Positions 1 to 12,104 of a stretch of 64,000 bases of DNA are shown here, in pieces. How positions within the stretch are numbered: position 1 is the first letter of the stretch; every line of letters starts with the position of its first letter. The position numbers and the translations under genes are program-made. The notes beneath the pieces were generated by a model. The model was given only the letters and a program-made list of their open reading frames with translations, had not been told where the DNA came from and ran no database searches. The DNA is from Stachybotrys elegans (taxonomy: Eukaryota; Ascomycota; Sordariomycetes; Hypocreales; Stachybotryaceae): contig JAGPNK010000038.1 in the NCBI GenBank assembly GCA_020746835.1, positions 62,001 to 126,000 of the forward strand, in the 5' to 3' direction.

Positions 1-1260
1 ACATGGCAGCAACGACGGTGGTGAACGTTGGCAAGGCCCAATCACTATCCGTGCCCAGTCTGTCGAAGATGCCAAGGAATTCGGCCAGCATGGGAATGTA
101 CCATGTGCTGAAGGCTGGATACAACTGGGTGAATATACCCTGGTGCTTCTCTGGCAGCACGTCTTCAGTGCAACTACCGGCAAGGAGTCTTACCGTGGCA
201 GCGGTGATGGAACAAGTACCTCGGCATTGCCGTCGAGTGGTGTTGAATTTGAAAGCGTTCTCCTCGAACCGAAGAGAGCCTTCCTGGCTGGAAGTTGGTA
301 CGACTGCGAGGAATACCGAACTAGAGTTCGCGAGGAAGAATATGGACCAACCATTGAAGAGGTCAATCCAATCGAAATCGCCTGTCTCATAGTACGGCTC
401 CCAGTAAGAGGCATCATCTCGAAAGTCGTTGGAACGACTCGTCAACTACCGTGACTGTCCCACGTACATCTGCATCGATCCTCCTTTCTTCGTTGAGGGA
501 AAGTCCTCCTTGTATACTCTTGTCTGGGGGTGTCGAAAAGTGCAGTAGAAGTATTGGACAAGAGGAGCAGATTGAAGCCGAATGGCCTTGGGAGGGAAGG
601 GAGAGGAGATGGAGTCCAACGGAGCCCTTGGGTAACGAACAGGGGCAGAGTCGCATTAACCATGAGGCTGATGCCGGTAGATCCCATATCCAGTATATCG
701 TGAGGCGCCACGATGCCGTACATGCCGGCAGTACACTGTAGAGGGCGGCTGTTAGTCCCGCCGATGAAGCCTTTGTACGCCGCGCTCAGGCCAAGCGGTA
801 AGCAAATGAACAGCAGGATAGTAAGCCACCACCCGAGGCTCGTGGACGGCTGAGAAAATTGATTGGTGAGGATGGCGTTGAAGTTCTGCAACTGCGATCT
901 GCCGAAGCGTGCCTCGAAGCGTAGGAAGGCCATGTGTGCGATGCGACCGAAGCAGAGGCCCATGATGCTTAGCAGGAACCCCAGAATAATGAGCTGATTA
1001 GCGAAGCCCAAATTCCAGGCCAGGCTCGTACGTGGAGAGATGGCAGCGACGCCAGCAGCAAGACATGCAAAGCTCGCAAGCAGCGCGATGCAGTCGAGTA
1101 GGTCAACAGACTGGCTCTTGCGTGGGCATCCGAGGCACGTAGCATTTGGTTCGGCATCTGGCTGGGGTGATGATCCTCGCTGGGATCCACCGGCGGCTCA
1201 TGATCTTCAGCAAGTCGGACAGTCTTATTGAACTCTAAATCAGCATTCGAGACATGGGAA
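1..1260 (-). pseudogene. Multi-pass membrane protein, frameshifted, partial at left edge
   Basis: Minus-strand coding sequence runs off the left edge. Three reading frames must be combined to follow one protein. Around 1200-445 one frame gives hydrophobic segments (about 1085-1030, 1010-945 and 850-765) followed by a soluble part containing the residues FGFNLLLLSNTSTALFDTP. Around 525-440 a second frame continues with GTVTVVDESF. From about 440 to 1 a third frame carries DDASYWEPYYETGDFDW and a long extracytoplasmic-looking stretch. A fourth join is needed near 1190, where RLAEDHEPPVDPSE is in another frame. This layout resembles a family of uncharacterised multi-TM proteins common in Sordariomycetes, from memory. 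No intron with good splice sites fits the frame changes, so I call it a disrupted gene; sequence error is the alternative. Confidence 0.5.
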
Positions 1261-1429
1261 TAACGTCGTTAGCGCATCGATCTGCTTCGGTGGGAGGACC
1301 AGCACCAAGGCGAGGATGTTAAACAGCGTATCCACAAACCATTTATTGCCCATCAAGAAGGGGGTTATCGCTAGGTCATGTAGATTAGGCGTTTATGATT
1401 AATCTGTAAGTATCTAGACCAAGTCCTAT

Positions 1430-3091
1430 TTACATAAAAAGTAGCGCCGCAAAGCCAACCAGCATGACAGCCATCGAGACCTCAGCAGCAGAAGCAGCAT
1501 TTTCACCGTCGCCACCCTCGCCATCAGCAGCTGTATCGGGGCTCCCCTGAGGGGCTGGCTCCGAGCTCATAGCAGACGACACGGTAGTAGACGATGCGGC
1601 AGACGACGCAGTAGTGGGCGCAGTAGTGGATGCGGCAAACGACGAGGGATCCGGAAGCGTGATGCACGGGTTCTTGAAGATGTACTGCGAAATATTGCTT
1701 CCACACATTTCCACAAGAGTATTATCATACGTGCCGTTGCTGTAGATCCAGCAGTCTCCCGAATCCTCCAGCAAGCCACTAGCGCTGCTGGGGTTGAAGA
1801 CGGCGTAGTTGCACTCGTCGGCATCGGCGCACAAGTCCAGACACTTGCGCGCGTCAGTCGTGACTTGGCAGTTGTCCCCGCAGTCGTCCGGCGCCGGGTA
1901 GCCGCAGACCATGTCGGCAATAACCAACTCATCGAGGTCCGCCGGGACAGCGCAGTAGTCCTCGGCTGGGTAGCCCTCGCAGGTGTGGGGCTTGTCGTAG
2001 ACGAATTCGCCGCAACTACCGATGGAGCCAGAGCGCTCGTCGTATTCCTCGCCAGGGTAAAGCCAGCATTGATGCACGCCCGAGAGTGTCATATCGCCTG
2101 TCCAAATGAAATAGTTGCAGTCTGAACTTCTGTGGCAGTAGGCCATGCAGAAATCAAAATCTGAGACGATGAGGTCCTCTTGGTCCGGCATGTCGTACAT
2201 GCACCTTTCTGCTAGTAATTCGGCTTGGCAGTGTCGCTCAGCCGGTGCAGTTGACACTGCGGACGAGGTGGTGGGGGACGCTGACGAGGTGGTGGACGAC
2301 CTTGACGAGGTGGTGGACGACCCGGCCGACGCGGTAGAGGATGGAGCAGGCGACGAGGACCCCGGGACCTTGAAGCACGGGTTCTTAAGAACGTACTGCT
2401 CTGTAAGCCGTCCACACGTCCCCGCGGCATCCGGGTCAAAAGCGCCAGTATTGTAGATCCAACAGTATCCCAAGTCAAATGGCATGCCCATGCCGCTGTT
2501 GCTGGTGCGGTCAAAGACGGCGTAGCTGCATTCGTCGGCCTCGGCGCACAAGTCCAGACACTCCCAAGCGTCGACCCTGGGCCCGCAGTTGTCGTCGCCG
2601 CAATCGTCGCGCGGCGGCGGGTAGCCGCAGACTTCGTCAATGACAAAGGGCCACATGATGTCGGTCGTGCTGGCGCAGTACTCCATCTCGGCCGGGAGGT
2701 CGTAGCAGATGGGCAAGATTTGGACGTAGAGTGGTTCGCCTGTGCAACTGTCACTGTCGCCATAGGCCTCCTCGTCGTATTCCTCACCGGGGTAGATCCA
2801 GCATTCCGCCTCGTCGTTGGCTCTAGAGAAACCGCCGCCGCCGAAGATGAAAAACTCGCAGCCGGGGGTGGCTTCGCAGTAGGCCATGCAGAATTGCATG
2901 CTTGAGATAATGAGGTTCTGAGGGTCCGGTTTCTTATAGTCGCACAGTCCTGCTCTTAAGTCGGCGTAGCAGGTTGGCGAGGCCGAGCGGGGGGACGAGG
3001 TGATGGACGTCGCGGTCACGGTTCGGGTCGCGTCCTTGGCGAGGACGGCAGGGGCAAGAATTGCCAATAAAGAGAGGCTGTTGAACTTCAT
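1430..3091 (-). CDS. GPI-anchored cysteine-rich (apple/PAN-like) cell-surface protein, 553 aa
   Basis: Single-exon ORF. A signal peptide (residues 1 to about 18, ending APAVLA) opens it. Two homologous halves of about 200 residues follow (roughly 41-242 and 288-480); each has a conserved cysteine pattern with CWIYPGEEYDE / CWLYPGEEYDE and a repeated FCMAYC motif, and each ends with a (F)KNPC motif. A Ser/Thr/Pro-rich linker (about 243-285) separates the halves, and a second Ser/Thr/Ala-rich stretch precedes a C-terminal hydrophobic tail (about 534-553), the usual signature of GPI attachment. The cysteine arrangement resembles fungal apple/PAN-type domains. Likely a wall or plasma-membrane surface protein; ligand unknown. 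The duplicated halves point to internal duplication. Intact, unlike most neighbours. Confidence 0.85.
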   Translation of the reverse strand: MKFNSLSLLAILAPAVLAKDATRTVTATSITSSPRSASPTCYADLRAGLCDYKKPDPQNLIISSMQFCMAYCEATPGCEFFIFGGGGFSRANDEAECWIYPGEEYDEEAYGDSDSCTGEPLYVQILPICYDLPAEMEYCASTTDIMWPFVIDEVCGYPPPRDDCGDDNCGPRVDAWECLDLCAEADECSYAVFDRTSNSGMGMPFDLGYCWIYNTGAFDPDAAGTCGRLTEQYVLKNPCFKVPGSSSPAPSSTASAGSSTTSSRSSTTSSASPTTSSAVSTAPAERHCQAELLAERCMYDMPDQEDLIVSDFDFCMAYCHRSSDCNYFIWTGDMTLSGVHQCWLYPGEEYDERSGSIGSCGEFVYDKPHTCEGYPAEDYCAVPADLDELVIADMVCGYPAPDDCGDNCQVTTDARKCLDLCADADECNYAVFNPSSASGLLEDSGDCWIYSNGTYDNTLVEMCGSNISQYIFKNPCITLPDPSSFAASTTAPTTASSAASSTTVSSAMSSEPAPQGSPDTAADGEGGDGENAASAAEVSMAVMLVGFAALLFM

Positions 3092-3205
3092 GGTGACGGT
3101 GTGGGCTTGACTGCCGTGTCCAGACAGTGTGACCTGGCGAGACCGCGAACAATGTCGCTGGGCATCGTGAGATTTTATTGTTATTTACTGTCCAACGCAT
3201 GTGGA

Positions 3206-3391
3206 GCCTCTGCAGGGCTGGTCCAGTATGTACAACGACCCTCTTAAAAGGCTGTGCGAAAGGGACTTTGGGAAATATTGATGATTCCCCACCTCCAGCC
3301 GCCTCTGCAGGGCTGGTCCAGTACAACGACCCTCTTAAAAGGCTGTGCGAAAGGGACTTTGGGAAATATTGATGATTCCCTACCTCCAGCC
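3206..3391. repeat. Tandem duplication, units of 95 and 91 bp
   Basis: Two adjacent copies begin with GCCTCTGCAGGGCTGGTCCA at 3206 and 3301. They are nearly identical; the second lacks four bases (TGTA) after the first 20 or so and has one C-to-T difference near its end. The pair lies 115 bp upstream of the start of the GPI-anchored protein gene, so it is in that gene's presumed promoter. Confidence 0.9.
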
Positions 3392-4267
3392 GCCTCAATT
3401 AGATGCGTGATCCCGCACCTGCCTACAATTTCGACAAATCACCGTCAGCGCCAAGCTTAACAGCTTTGCCCAGTGCAGGCAGAAGCAAATTGTATCATGA
3501 CTCACAGAATGAGAATCTGCTGCATTTACTATCTGCTAAGTCTAGCCGTACGCTGGTTAATGTTGAACCACAGGGTGCCTCTAATTAACTGAATTATGCT
3601 TGATTGACTGTCTTCTCTACAGACCGCCCTTTTCTTTTGGATGGCCTTATGCCTAAGTACCTAATTATGTTTAGACTAGTCATATAATATGCATTTATCT
3701 ATTCTACATTTCTATTTGCTATTCTAGCGCTTGTATTTACACTATGTATATTGTAGGCCCAGTGTACCTTCCAATCTTAACCCAAAGTGCAGTTTAATAG
3801 GATATTAAGCTTAGAGAAGGCTCTAAGTTAAATCTATACTATAGAACCAAGAGAATATATATGGCAACGGCCTGCTGTATTTTGGACTTAGAATATTCAG
3901 GAACTCCCATTCGGTCAGCTTAGAGCAGGCGTATATTGCATACCAATCTCACAGGTTAAAATTCAGCTGCAAACTGCACATTTAGAGAGCTGCGCCCCCT
4001 AGTCAGCCTGAGATATAGCCCCAGAGTAATATTAGAGTTGTCTTAGGGTCCACTCAAAGCTGGTTAGCCATATGACCTGCAAATCCCGTGACTTGCTCAG
4101 CCTTGCTACAGCATGTCAGCCAACGTCATTTCAAATTACAACCTCATCTTACCTTCAACACAGTCAAGGCAGCCACGGTTCCACAAGGACCACTAGCATA
4201 GGGCTGAAAGCCGCTACAGCTCTCATCGCGCATTACTTCCAAGCGAGCCAGGACTAAGCACGACGTC
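3392..4267. other. Intergenic, moderately AT-rich, no gene seen
   Basis: No ORF with protein-like composition on either strand. About 3600-3900 is AT-rich with frequent TA steps (for example TATAATATGCATTTATC near 3682), which may be an old mutated repeat. The end of the segment is the presumed promoter of the plus-strand NLR relic that begins at 4268. Confidence 0.6.
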
Positions 4268-7200
4268 ATGGCTCTGGCGACGCCCTCTTCAGTGTCTACT
4301 ACCAAAGATGTGTACGTCCATCAATGTCTCGAAGACGCCATCTTGAGTGATGATCAACGCAATGAGCTGAGTGGGATGAGTGGACGCGAAAATATTCCTA
4401 ACGCAGATGCTGTAATCGTTTTCACGGCCGAGCTGGACTTGAAGAACAGATAGAGAAGAGGCAAAAGCTTTGCTAGCAGGCTTTATCCACTCTTATCATC
4501 AGTCGAGAGCTTTTGCAGGGTAATGACTGATACCAGAGCCTCCAACATTGGAGACGTTTACGGATCATCACGTCCTGAGATTGCTGCCTTGATCTGGGGA
4601 AGCATGAAACTGACCATGATAGTGAGCGGAGCCCTTGTCCAGATCGAAACGAAGAGAATTGACAGACTGGTCAGATCCTACTTAACTTCGTGTCGTACTA
4701 CAATGCGACTTCGAATTTGTTGATGAAGCTCGGAAATCTATGCCCACTTATCGAAGAGTACCGAGTGTTATATCCCGATTCTTCGAGGCTGCAGAGGTCG
4801 CTAAGTACATTCAATGCATCGCTCATTTCTTGCTGCAAGCATCTGGTAGATGTGATGCAACACACCGGTATGTATTTGAACTATCTATCGTTGAGTACTG
4901 CCCCGCGAATCACCCACTCCACATTATCTTGCCGCCTGTACAATATGCATTTGTCTATGTGAACAGCCTCTGGTATCTTGAGGGCCTGGTCAACAGCTTC
5001 TGTTGCTCTGGTGAACCTCTGTCCACCTGGTCGACAATCTTTGTTCATCTGGCCGGCTACATAGCCTCCGACACCGCTGGATCCGAAACCAGCATATTTG
5101 TCTAGACAGCCTGGATAACAATAGTCGCATCGCCAGCTGCCTACATGTCTAACACAAGCTACTTTAGGATGCGCACGATTCGCCAAACGGATGGTGACAT
5201 CCTTTGATGCGGAATTCAAACCAGATATTGACGAGATCCAAAGGAATCACAATAGCATCAAAGAAGAGTTTGTTTTAGCCAAAGCTCAAGCAGATCAACG
5301 GCACCAGGAATTCCTAAGAAGAGAAGCGCATAAAGCGTCACGAAGTCGATCGGTGATAACTCGGCTCACCATGGATACGAAGCGCACGCTGAACCAATTA
5401 GGAAGTGGGGAAAAACATAGGTCCCAGCTCGAATCATGTAAGACAAGAAGAGTGTACTTGAGTGTCAAGCTGACGTCTGATAGGGAAGAGAAGGCAGGCT
5501 CTAGTTGACTCGCTGTCTGATCATGATTACATGTCCCCATTGCGCAAGGCAATCCGTAAGCGATATGCCGGAACAATGAGTTGGATCTTCGAAACACAAG
5601 AATATCGGGGATTTCTGGAACAAAAACGTGGTTCTGTCCTTTGGTGCACTGGGAAAAGTAGGTTAATCGATGCCTCGTGGATGTGATATGTCTAACTAAC
5701 AGTACAGTTGGCTCAGGCAAAACTATTGCTATGTAGGTAATCAGAATCCCGGATAAAGAAAACCCGCACTGAAACAATTGAGGAAAAGGGCCAGCATTAT
5801 CCAGAACATTCTTCTTACAAGAGAATCGTGCACGGTTTCTTTCTTCTTTGTGGAGTCAGATAACATCGACTCCCTTAAGCCCGACGTCATCCTCCGGTCC
5901 ATCCTGCACCAAAGGCTAAAGGGAAAGGAGATATCCGCCACCGTGGAAGCCCGTATTCGAGAGCTGAACTCAGTCTCAGTTCCTAGTGATATTGTCGGAC
6001 TTCTTGTGAAGCAATGTCACCACCACAAGAGTCATACATTCTGATCGATGGTCTAGACGCATGCATCAAGGAAGACCGCAAAGAACTGCTACAGAAATTA
6101 TCGACACTGATTTCATCAGCTGGGAATATTCGCTTGTTTTTAGCAAGCCGCCGGAGCCTTGATAAGGAAGTGATAAAGTACCTGGGGGACATGGAGACTC
6201 TCACACTGGACTGTCAATGGTTGCACAGAGATATATCAGCTTACATCACAGGAGCTGTTAACGAGGCACTTGAAGAGGAAGAGTTGATTGTCGCGGACCC
6301 CTGCCTTGTTGATGACATCAAAATGAAGCTTATAGATGGTGCCCAGGGCATGTGAGCACTCATGATATCCCTTTACTTTTCCCGTTTCGCCGCTTACCTA
6401 TTGATAGGTTCCTCTGGGCTTTTTTTCAATTGCGAGACATATGTTCTCAGCACAGCGACGAGGATATCCGTTATGTTTTGGATCACCTTCCTAAAGACCT
6501 GGAGGAGATATTCGAGCGAGCGCTGCGCAGGATCGAGCAACGCCATAATGCTATAGCAGCGCAGAAGATCTTCCCATGGGTCGCAGTAGCAAAACGACCG
6601 TTGCAACTTGACGAACTACGAGAGGCTATTCACATTGAAATTGGCCAGGAATGCACCCAGCCAGAGCGCTTATATAATGACATGGGCAGGATCGGTTTAT
6701 GGTGCGAGGACTTGGTTGAAGTCTGCGAGGAGACGGGGTCAGTCCAGTTCACTCATTCGACCATCAGGAGGTTTCTCGTCGAGGGAGGCAACAAACCTGG
6801 CTTGGGAAGTTTTCGTATCGACACTAACGAGGCCGACCACGCAATTGGCGAGATATGCGTTACGTACCTCAATTTCAATGACTTCAAGACCACGATCGCC
6901 GTCCGGCAGAAGCCGGTTTCCATCTCGCTGTCCAAGATTCATCATACAATAGCAACTCCGGGCTCAACGACGGCTGCGCTACTCTCGCGACTGAATCCGG
7001 AACGCAAAACAAAGCTATTCGACCTTCGGACTGTTGCTGGTCGCCCCTCAGTATCGATGCATTCGGAAGAAAATCATCCTTTTCTGCGGTACGCCTCAGT
7101 TCATTGGCTTTCCCACACAACCCAATTTCAGGAAGGAAAATCAAAGACGTGGTTGTTATGGAGATCCCTGGCGACAGAAACGCATCATGTTGCAAAAGCG

Positions 7201-7993
7201 CCGTGGGTTAGTAGCTCTTCGACCATGAAAGAGCAGTGGACATGGGCAATTAAAAACTGCCATCCAGCAATGATTCGATTTCTACGCCGAAGTGTTTCTA
7301 ACACGGAGAGCCACGACGCGCTGCGAGTCGCCGCAGCCAGTAACCATACCAGACTTGTTGATGTCTTTCTTGACGATCCTAGCATGCCATTAATCGGACC
7401 TGATGCCCTCTTGGCCGCATCAATTCATGGACATGTAGCAGTCGTTAAGATGCTTCTTACGGCTGGAGTGGACGTCAACGTCCCTGGTTCCACCAAATAT
7501 GATATTTTTCCTGGTTCTGTCGGTTTTATGGACATGACGGCACTGGAGGGCGCTGCTGCAAACGGCTGCTTGAACATCATTAAAATACTTCTTGCGGCCA
7601 ACGCAAATGTTGATGGTGTTACGCCGCCTGGACACACTCCATTGATACGTGTTGCCCTAGATGGCCATGGGGAAGCCTTTGAGCTACGCCGCGCAGCCAA
7701 GGAGGATATTACTGCTGCTCGTATGCAGCAGAGCGGACACACTCCGCTGGTACATGCTGCCCTATGTGGCCACCTGGAAGCTGTTGAGCTACTTCTTGCA
7801 GCTAAGGCTGATGTTAATGCTACTAGTTTGATGAGGGCTGGCTTGACTCCATTGCAAGCGGCTACTGAGTCTAGCTCTATGGACATTATTCGAGTGCTTC
7901 TTGCAGCTGGCGCGAATAATGACTTAGTTCCTATAAATTAGTATTGCCTTTTTATATTAATTAAAGTTACTCAAGGTAGCCATTTAGAAATTA
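4268..7993 (+). pseudogene. NLR relic: DUF7708-type N-terminus, NACHT, ankyrin repeats
   Basis: Domain order follows fungal NACHT-ankyrin NLRs. The N-terminal region contains RPEIAALIWGSMKLTM and LLMKLGNLCPLIEEYRVLYP, typical of the DUF7708 helical domain. The P-loop GSGKTI lies near 5711-5731, Walker B ILIDGLDAC near 6040-6065, the winged-helix-like region at 6480-6780 and ankyrin repeats at 7300-7935. Clear introns: 5438-5483 and 6352-6407 (joining GAQGM to FLWAFFQL). Probable introns: about 4877-5167 (unusually long), one near 5655-5706, and one after the P-loop. Damage: an in-frame TAG at 4451-4453 inside a conserved segment; a one-base frame change near 6015-6045 just before Walker B, where the ORFs overlap by 30 nt and cannot be spliced; and a TAG at 7939-7941, after which ankyrin-like sequence (GSHLEITKML) continues in frame to about 7993. 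The family acts in nonself recognition or incompatibility; this copy is unlikely to work. Confidence 0.8.
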
Positions 7994-7999
7994 CTAAAA

Positions 8000-8108
8000 T
8001 GCTTTTTATCCAGCGCTGGTTGGCTCATTTGGATTTGGAACCGTGTGACCCAACTGTACATTGTCTGTAATCATCCAGTTCGGCGGTAAGCACATGGCAA
8101 GCCTTTGT
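8000..8108. other. Short convergent gap between two NLR relics
   Basis: Nothing recognisable. It holds the presumed 3' ends of the plus-strand ankyrin NLR relic and of the minus-strand patatin NLR relic. Confidence 0.5.
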
Positions 8109-11100
8109 TCAGCCTGATCCTTCAGAGAAAAAGCCGCCATGCGCCGGTTCTCTTGAAATGACCAAGACAAATGTCTTGCGCCCAACGGTGGCTCCAGGCG
8201 CGCCAGATCCGTCGACTGTCTGGTATGCTATCGAATATCTTGATTGCGCCCGATACCAACCGAGACTGGGTAAAAGCTTCGACTGTTTCTTTTTCCAACC
8301 CGAGTTAGCTGCTTTTGTCATCTTCTGAGTGCTGGATTTGCGCCTGGACAAGCAAAACATATCAACCATGGGGGCTGACAGTCAAGATATAAAGAATACC
8401 ATCCGCTGGCTGGAATGACCGTACGTCCATGGTTTTAAGAGATCAATATTGAAGAACCATGCGATCCTTGATTGTAACGACCGTTTCCGCGTCTTTGGAA
8501 AGAGTGCTGTCTCGAAAATTTGGCTGTTTAATCTTCTCCAGTATGACAAACTTCTGGTCTTGTGGGCTAATCTTCCCCAGCGGCGTCATGGGATATTTGG
8601 AGTCTTTTGAGAAGTCAAAAAGTCTGGGCTCATCGACTTGCCAAACAGGAGGTGCAGTCCAGCTTTTGACGTCAAAGGAATGTTTCCCGGGCACTTTAGG
8701 AAGAGATTCGTCTTCTTGGGCGATCCGTGATTCAGATGCACCAGACATAGTGTATGGTCAAGCTTGAAATCCCTTCCCCAAAGGTGATGACCAATAACGT
8801 TGGTGATATCGTAGCCGACATTCTCCATATCCCATTTCAAACCCAGGGCACCAGAGTCTCTGAATTGGAGAAAGAGTCCGCGCTGGATCTTTTTGACGAA
8901 TCTCGGCAGCGGTTCAGCTGATGTAGCAAATGACATGGCAATATATGTCCCATCTGGCGAGAGCTGAGCCTGTTGAAGACCCTTATGTCCAATTCGAACT
9001 TCGGAGACTGGCAGAAGCGTGTCGGTGTCATGACACCGGAGATATCCCTCTTCATAAGAATATGCATAGTCCTTTTGATGGTCTACTGCAAAAATGTGAT
9101 TTGTCCAAATCGGGGGCAGTGAGCTTTGAGTGCGTATAATATCATCACCGAAGCGGATGACAGACCGGTAGGAAAATCTCTCTGCCAGCTCATGAATGGG
9201 AGTGTCTCCAGGTAGAAGATCGCAATGCAGGGAGTATACATTGCTTGGATCGTCCTCCAAGGCGGCTGACCAGTCAATAATAAGATCAACGAAACGTTTT
9301 CTCCAGCGGTCTATGAGTTCCTTTGAATCCGCCTTGACTTGGACGTCGTGTCTGATCAGCCAGCGTCGCAGGCAAGTGGCAACATCCCTTGCTAGAATCG
9401 AGAGATCGCCGTATCTCGCCCCTGACGACTGTGCTAGAGACAAAGCAGCCACGAGCCACTTCAGCCAGTGAGGTGATGAAAGAAACCAATGTGCTTTGAA
9501 TCTGATTCGAGACCGTTTGAGAGGCTCCGAGGTGGTGGTACCAGTTCGACACTGCGTATTCGTACAGCTCTCGGCCAGGTACTCTCATATAATTCATCAT
9601 GGCTTGCTTACTATCCCCTCTCTCATGCGCAAGGGTTGGAGCGTCGGGAAACATCAGCATCGGCAACAACTTCTCCGCCACCACAGTGTGGGCTGTTGAG
9701 ATTCGGATCAGAGACCCAGGACCATCGGCCCGGCTGAGGGCGGGATGCGTAAAATGCAAGGCTATCCCTCCATCCTTCCGAGACAACTCCACCAGAGAAC
9801 AACACATCTCACGCACAAACAATTCTGCCTCGACATCTATACGTGCCTCTTTATCGTATTGCCCATCTATCAAGGCGATTCCGGCTCTTATCTCATCCCA
9901 AGACAGCTCCCTGGTGGCAGCAAAAATCCACAGCAAGATCTCGGGTACGTAAGCTCTATGAATCTCATCCGGGACTTCACTCAGGGTGTCCTTGATAATG
10001 TTGAGGGATACCATGTTGCCGTTCATGAGTTCATCCGTCAGCGTAGAGGAACATACCGTTGGCTTGCTCCTGTACCGTTTTGATGATGGAGTCCCGCTGG
10101 TCTTGAGACCGCAGACCGAATGGACCGTCTGGTTCGTTGATCCGACTTTTCACCATGGACACCAGGTCATTCGTAGTAAACGCCGGCGTAAGCTCCAATT
10201 GCTGGATACTAAATTGGTGCTTGTGTCGAAGCGATGAAGCGACCGTAGAGAATCGTGAAACACTGTCAAAGTTCCATCTTGATGTTAAGACTTGACTGGA
10301 CATTTTTCTTCATTCTGTATATGAATTGCAGCAGCAAGGGAACAGCCCCCCAACTGGCCTCACATGAATCGATGTCGTCGATTACAATAAAGAGCTTCTC
10401 GCTTAACTCAGCGATATGAGTAGAAGCTGCAACAAAACCATGTCCAACGACTTGTCATCCTCAGCCAAGTTGGGGTGGTCTATGCGAAAGTCGCGCATGA
10501 GGTGGAAGACTTCTTTCTCGCCCCATCCAGTGGTTTGTGCTAAGGAACAAAGAATGTCCCAGAAGGTATAAGTTTCCGGCAGTAATAATATAAGACGCGA
10601 GAATTTGGTCGAGATTTGGTCAGATAATGGACAATGGCAGCTGCAAGAACGGACTTGCCAAACCCTAAAGGTCCTTTGAGCCACAGGACATGGGGTGTAG
10701 GCGACGAGAGGCGCGCAAATTTTGGCCTGTCAAGGATCCAAGAACAGCTAACGTAGCTATCGGTTCCATCTAAGGTGTAGCGCAATGTTGTTGATCGCGC
10801 GACGCAGAGACACCCGAACATTGGGCAGTCGTGATACACAGTCTTCTCGTCTGCTGTCCCGGCTTTGGCTTGATCTGGTGTTAGTCCAGAGGCAGTCGTG
10901 ATAACAACTTCGTTTGAGAGGGCTTGAATCATCAAGTTAGTCAGAGTCAATAATAGAATTATCAAGCGCTTACACAAGAGTCCCAGCTGATATATTCGCC
11001 TTTCGTTTGGTTTGCCAGACAGAAGATTGGCAATAGCATCCAGTGACTCGGCAATATGTGGATTTTCCAAGTACGCAAGAGTGTGCGTTCTTACTGTTCC

Positions 11101-12104
11101 AATCTGATGCCAATCACCAAGCTTCACAGACTCAAGACCATGCTGAACGTTGAGTCTGCTTTCATCCCACGATATTTGACTTGCATATCCTCTGCCTTTC
11201 GCTCGCAATCGACGGCTAGTCGCTTGATACTGTTGATCAAGTTTACTGGCGCAACGTAGTCGTCCACAAATGATGACGGACCAATCTCATTGGCGTTCCA
11301 AGGCTCACTACACAAGCGACTGGCCTTGATTTGTCAAATAGCCGCTCGGCCTCCAGATGCAGCTGGTAGATCGGGTTGTTGCACCCTAATGCACCGTCGA
11401 CAAAGGTGCTCGCTCTCCCCGGTGGGCCAATTGCTATGGGTGCGAAGTAAGTGGGTGCAGCAGCCTCCCATATTTCACAGTCGTGCTCCATGTTATGCCC
11501 TGCGTCGTACGACCTGAGCAACCTTATATGCGGGACGTTTCTGTACAAACAGTTGTGACGAAGCTATGATGTATCAGCCAGACAATCATGTATCCGGCCT
11601 ACATCTTGCACGCGGTATCGTCTTCCTCTATAAGCTTTGAATGTGCATCTCCAGTCTTCTCCTCCATCATCTGCACAAGCGAGGCCAAGACTTTGGGATC
11701 GAAAAGACTCTTTTTGTAAAGTTCCCAAAGAGCTCCTTTCCGCTTAAAAACTCTTTGGGATAAGAGTTCATAGGCCTCGATAGTTTCAGAGATGGCCATC
11801 CGTAACCTTCCCACCATGATGGCGATAAGTCTAACAGACAGGCCGCTTTGAGTATATGTACTTGTGACATCAACCCTCCTGTAGATGTGCCGCCAATAAG
11901 ATCGAAAAATCGGCTGGTTTTGGGGTCACTTTAAGGCCGCGAATCCTTTGAACACGTTTCAAAATAGCCTCGAGTATGAGAAGTTCCGAATAGCCCCGTA
12001 TACCTCCGCCATCTATAATTTGGTTAGCTTCCTACTTCAGTACTCCCCCTTCTCTGTGTGGTTTTACCAAGCGACAATAACCTCAATAGTGAGGAAGCTG
12101 ACAT
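8109..12104 (-). pseudogene. NLR relic: patatin-like phospholipase, NACHT, C-terminal beta-propeller-like region
   Basis: Start ATG at 12104; a 55-nt intron (12067-12013, GTAAAA...TTATAG with branch GCTAAC) splits the Asp of the patatin motif, giving SLLRLLSL-DGGGIRG. The nucleophile motif GTSTGG is near 11905-11890 and the DGA motif near 11400. The NACHT part has P-loop GPLGFGKS (about 10665) and Walker B LFIVIDDID (about 10385). The C-terminal part (9450-8109) contains LSPDGTYIAMSF, WD-like. Single-base frame changes occur near 11910 (a T run), 11530, 11295, 11190, 10565, 10425, 10290, 10040, 9450 and 8740; splicing does not account for them. In this family the patatin domain is the effector and NACHT the switch. 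The gene cannot make the full protein as it stands. It is divergent from the DUF7025 relic, about 200 bp away. Confidence 0.8.

Noticed and set aside
3178..3588. Short plus-strand ORFs across the tandem duplication
   Set aside because: Same short peptide appears twice because the DNA is duplicated; no start context or composition supports translation.
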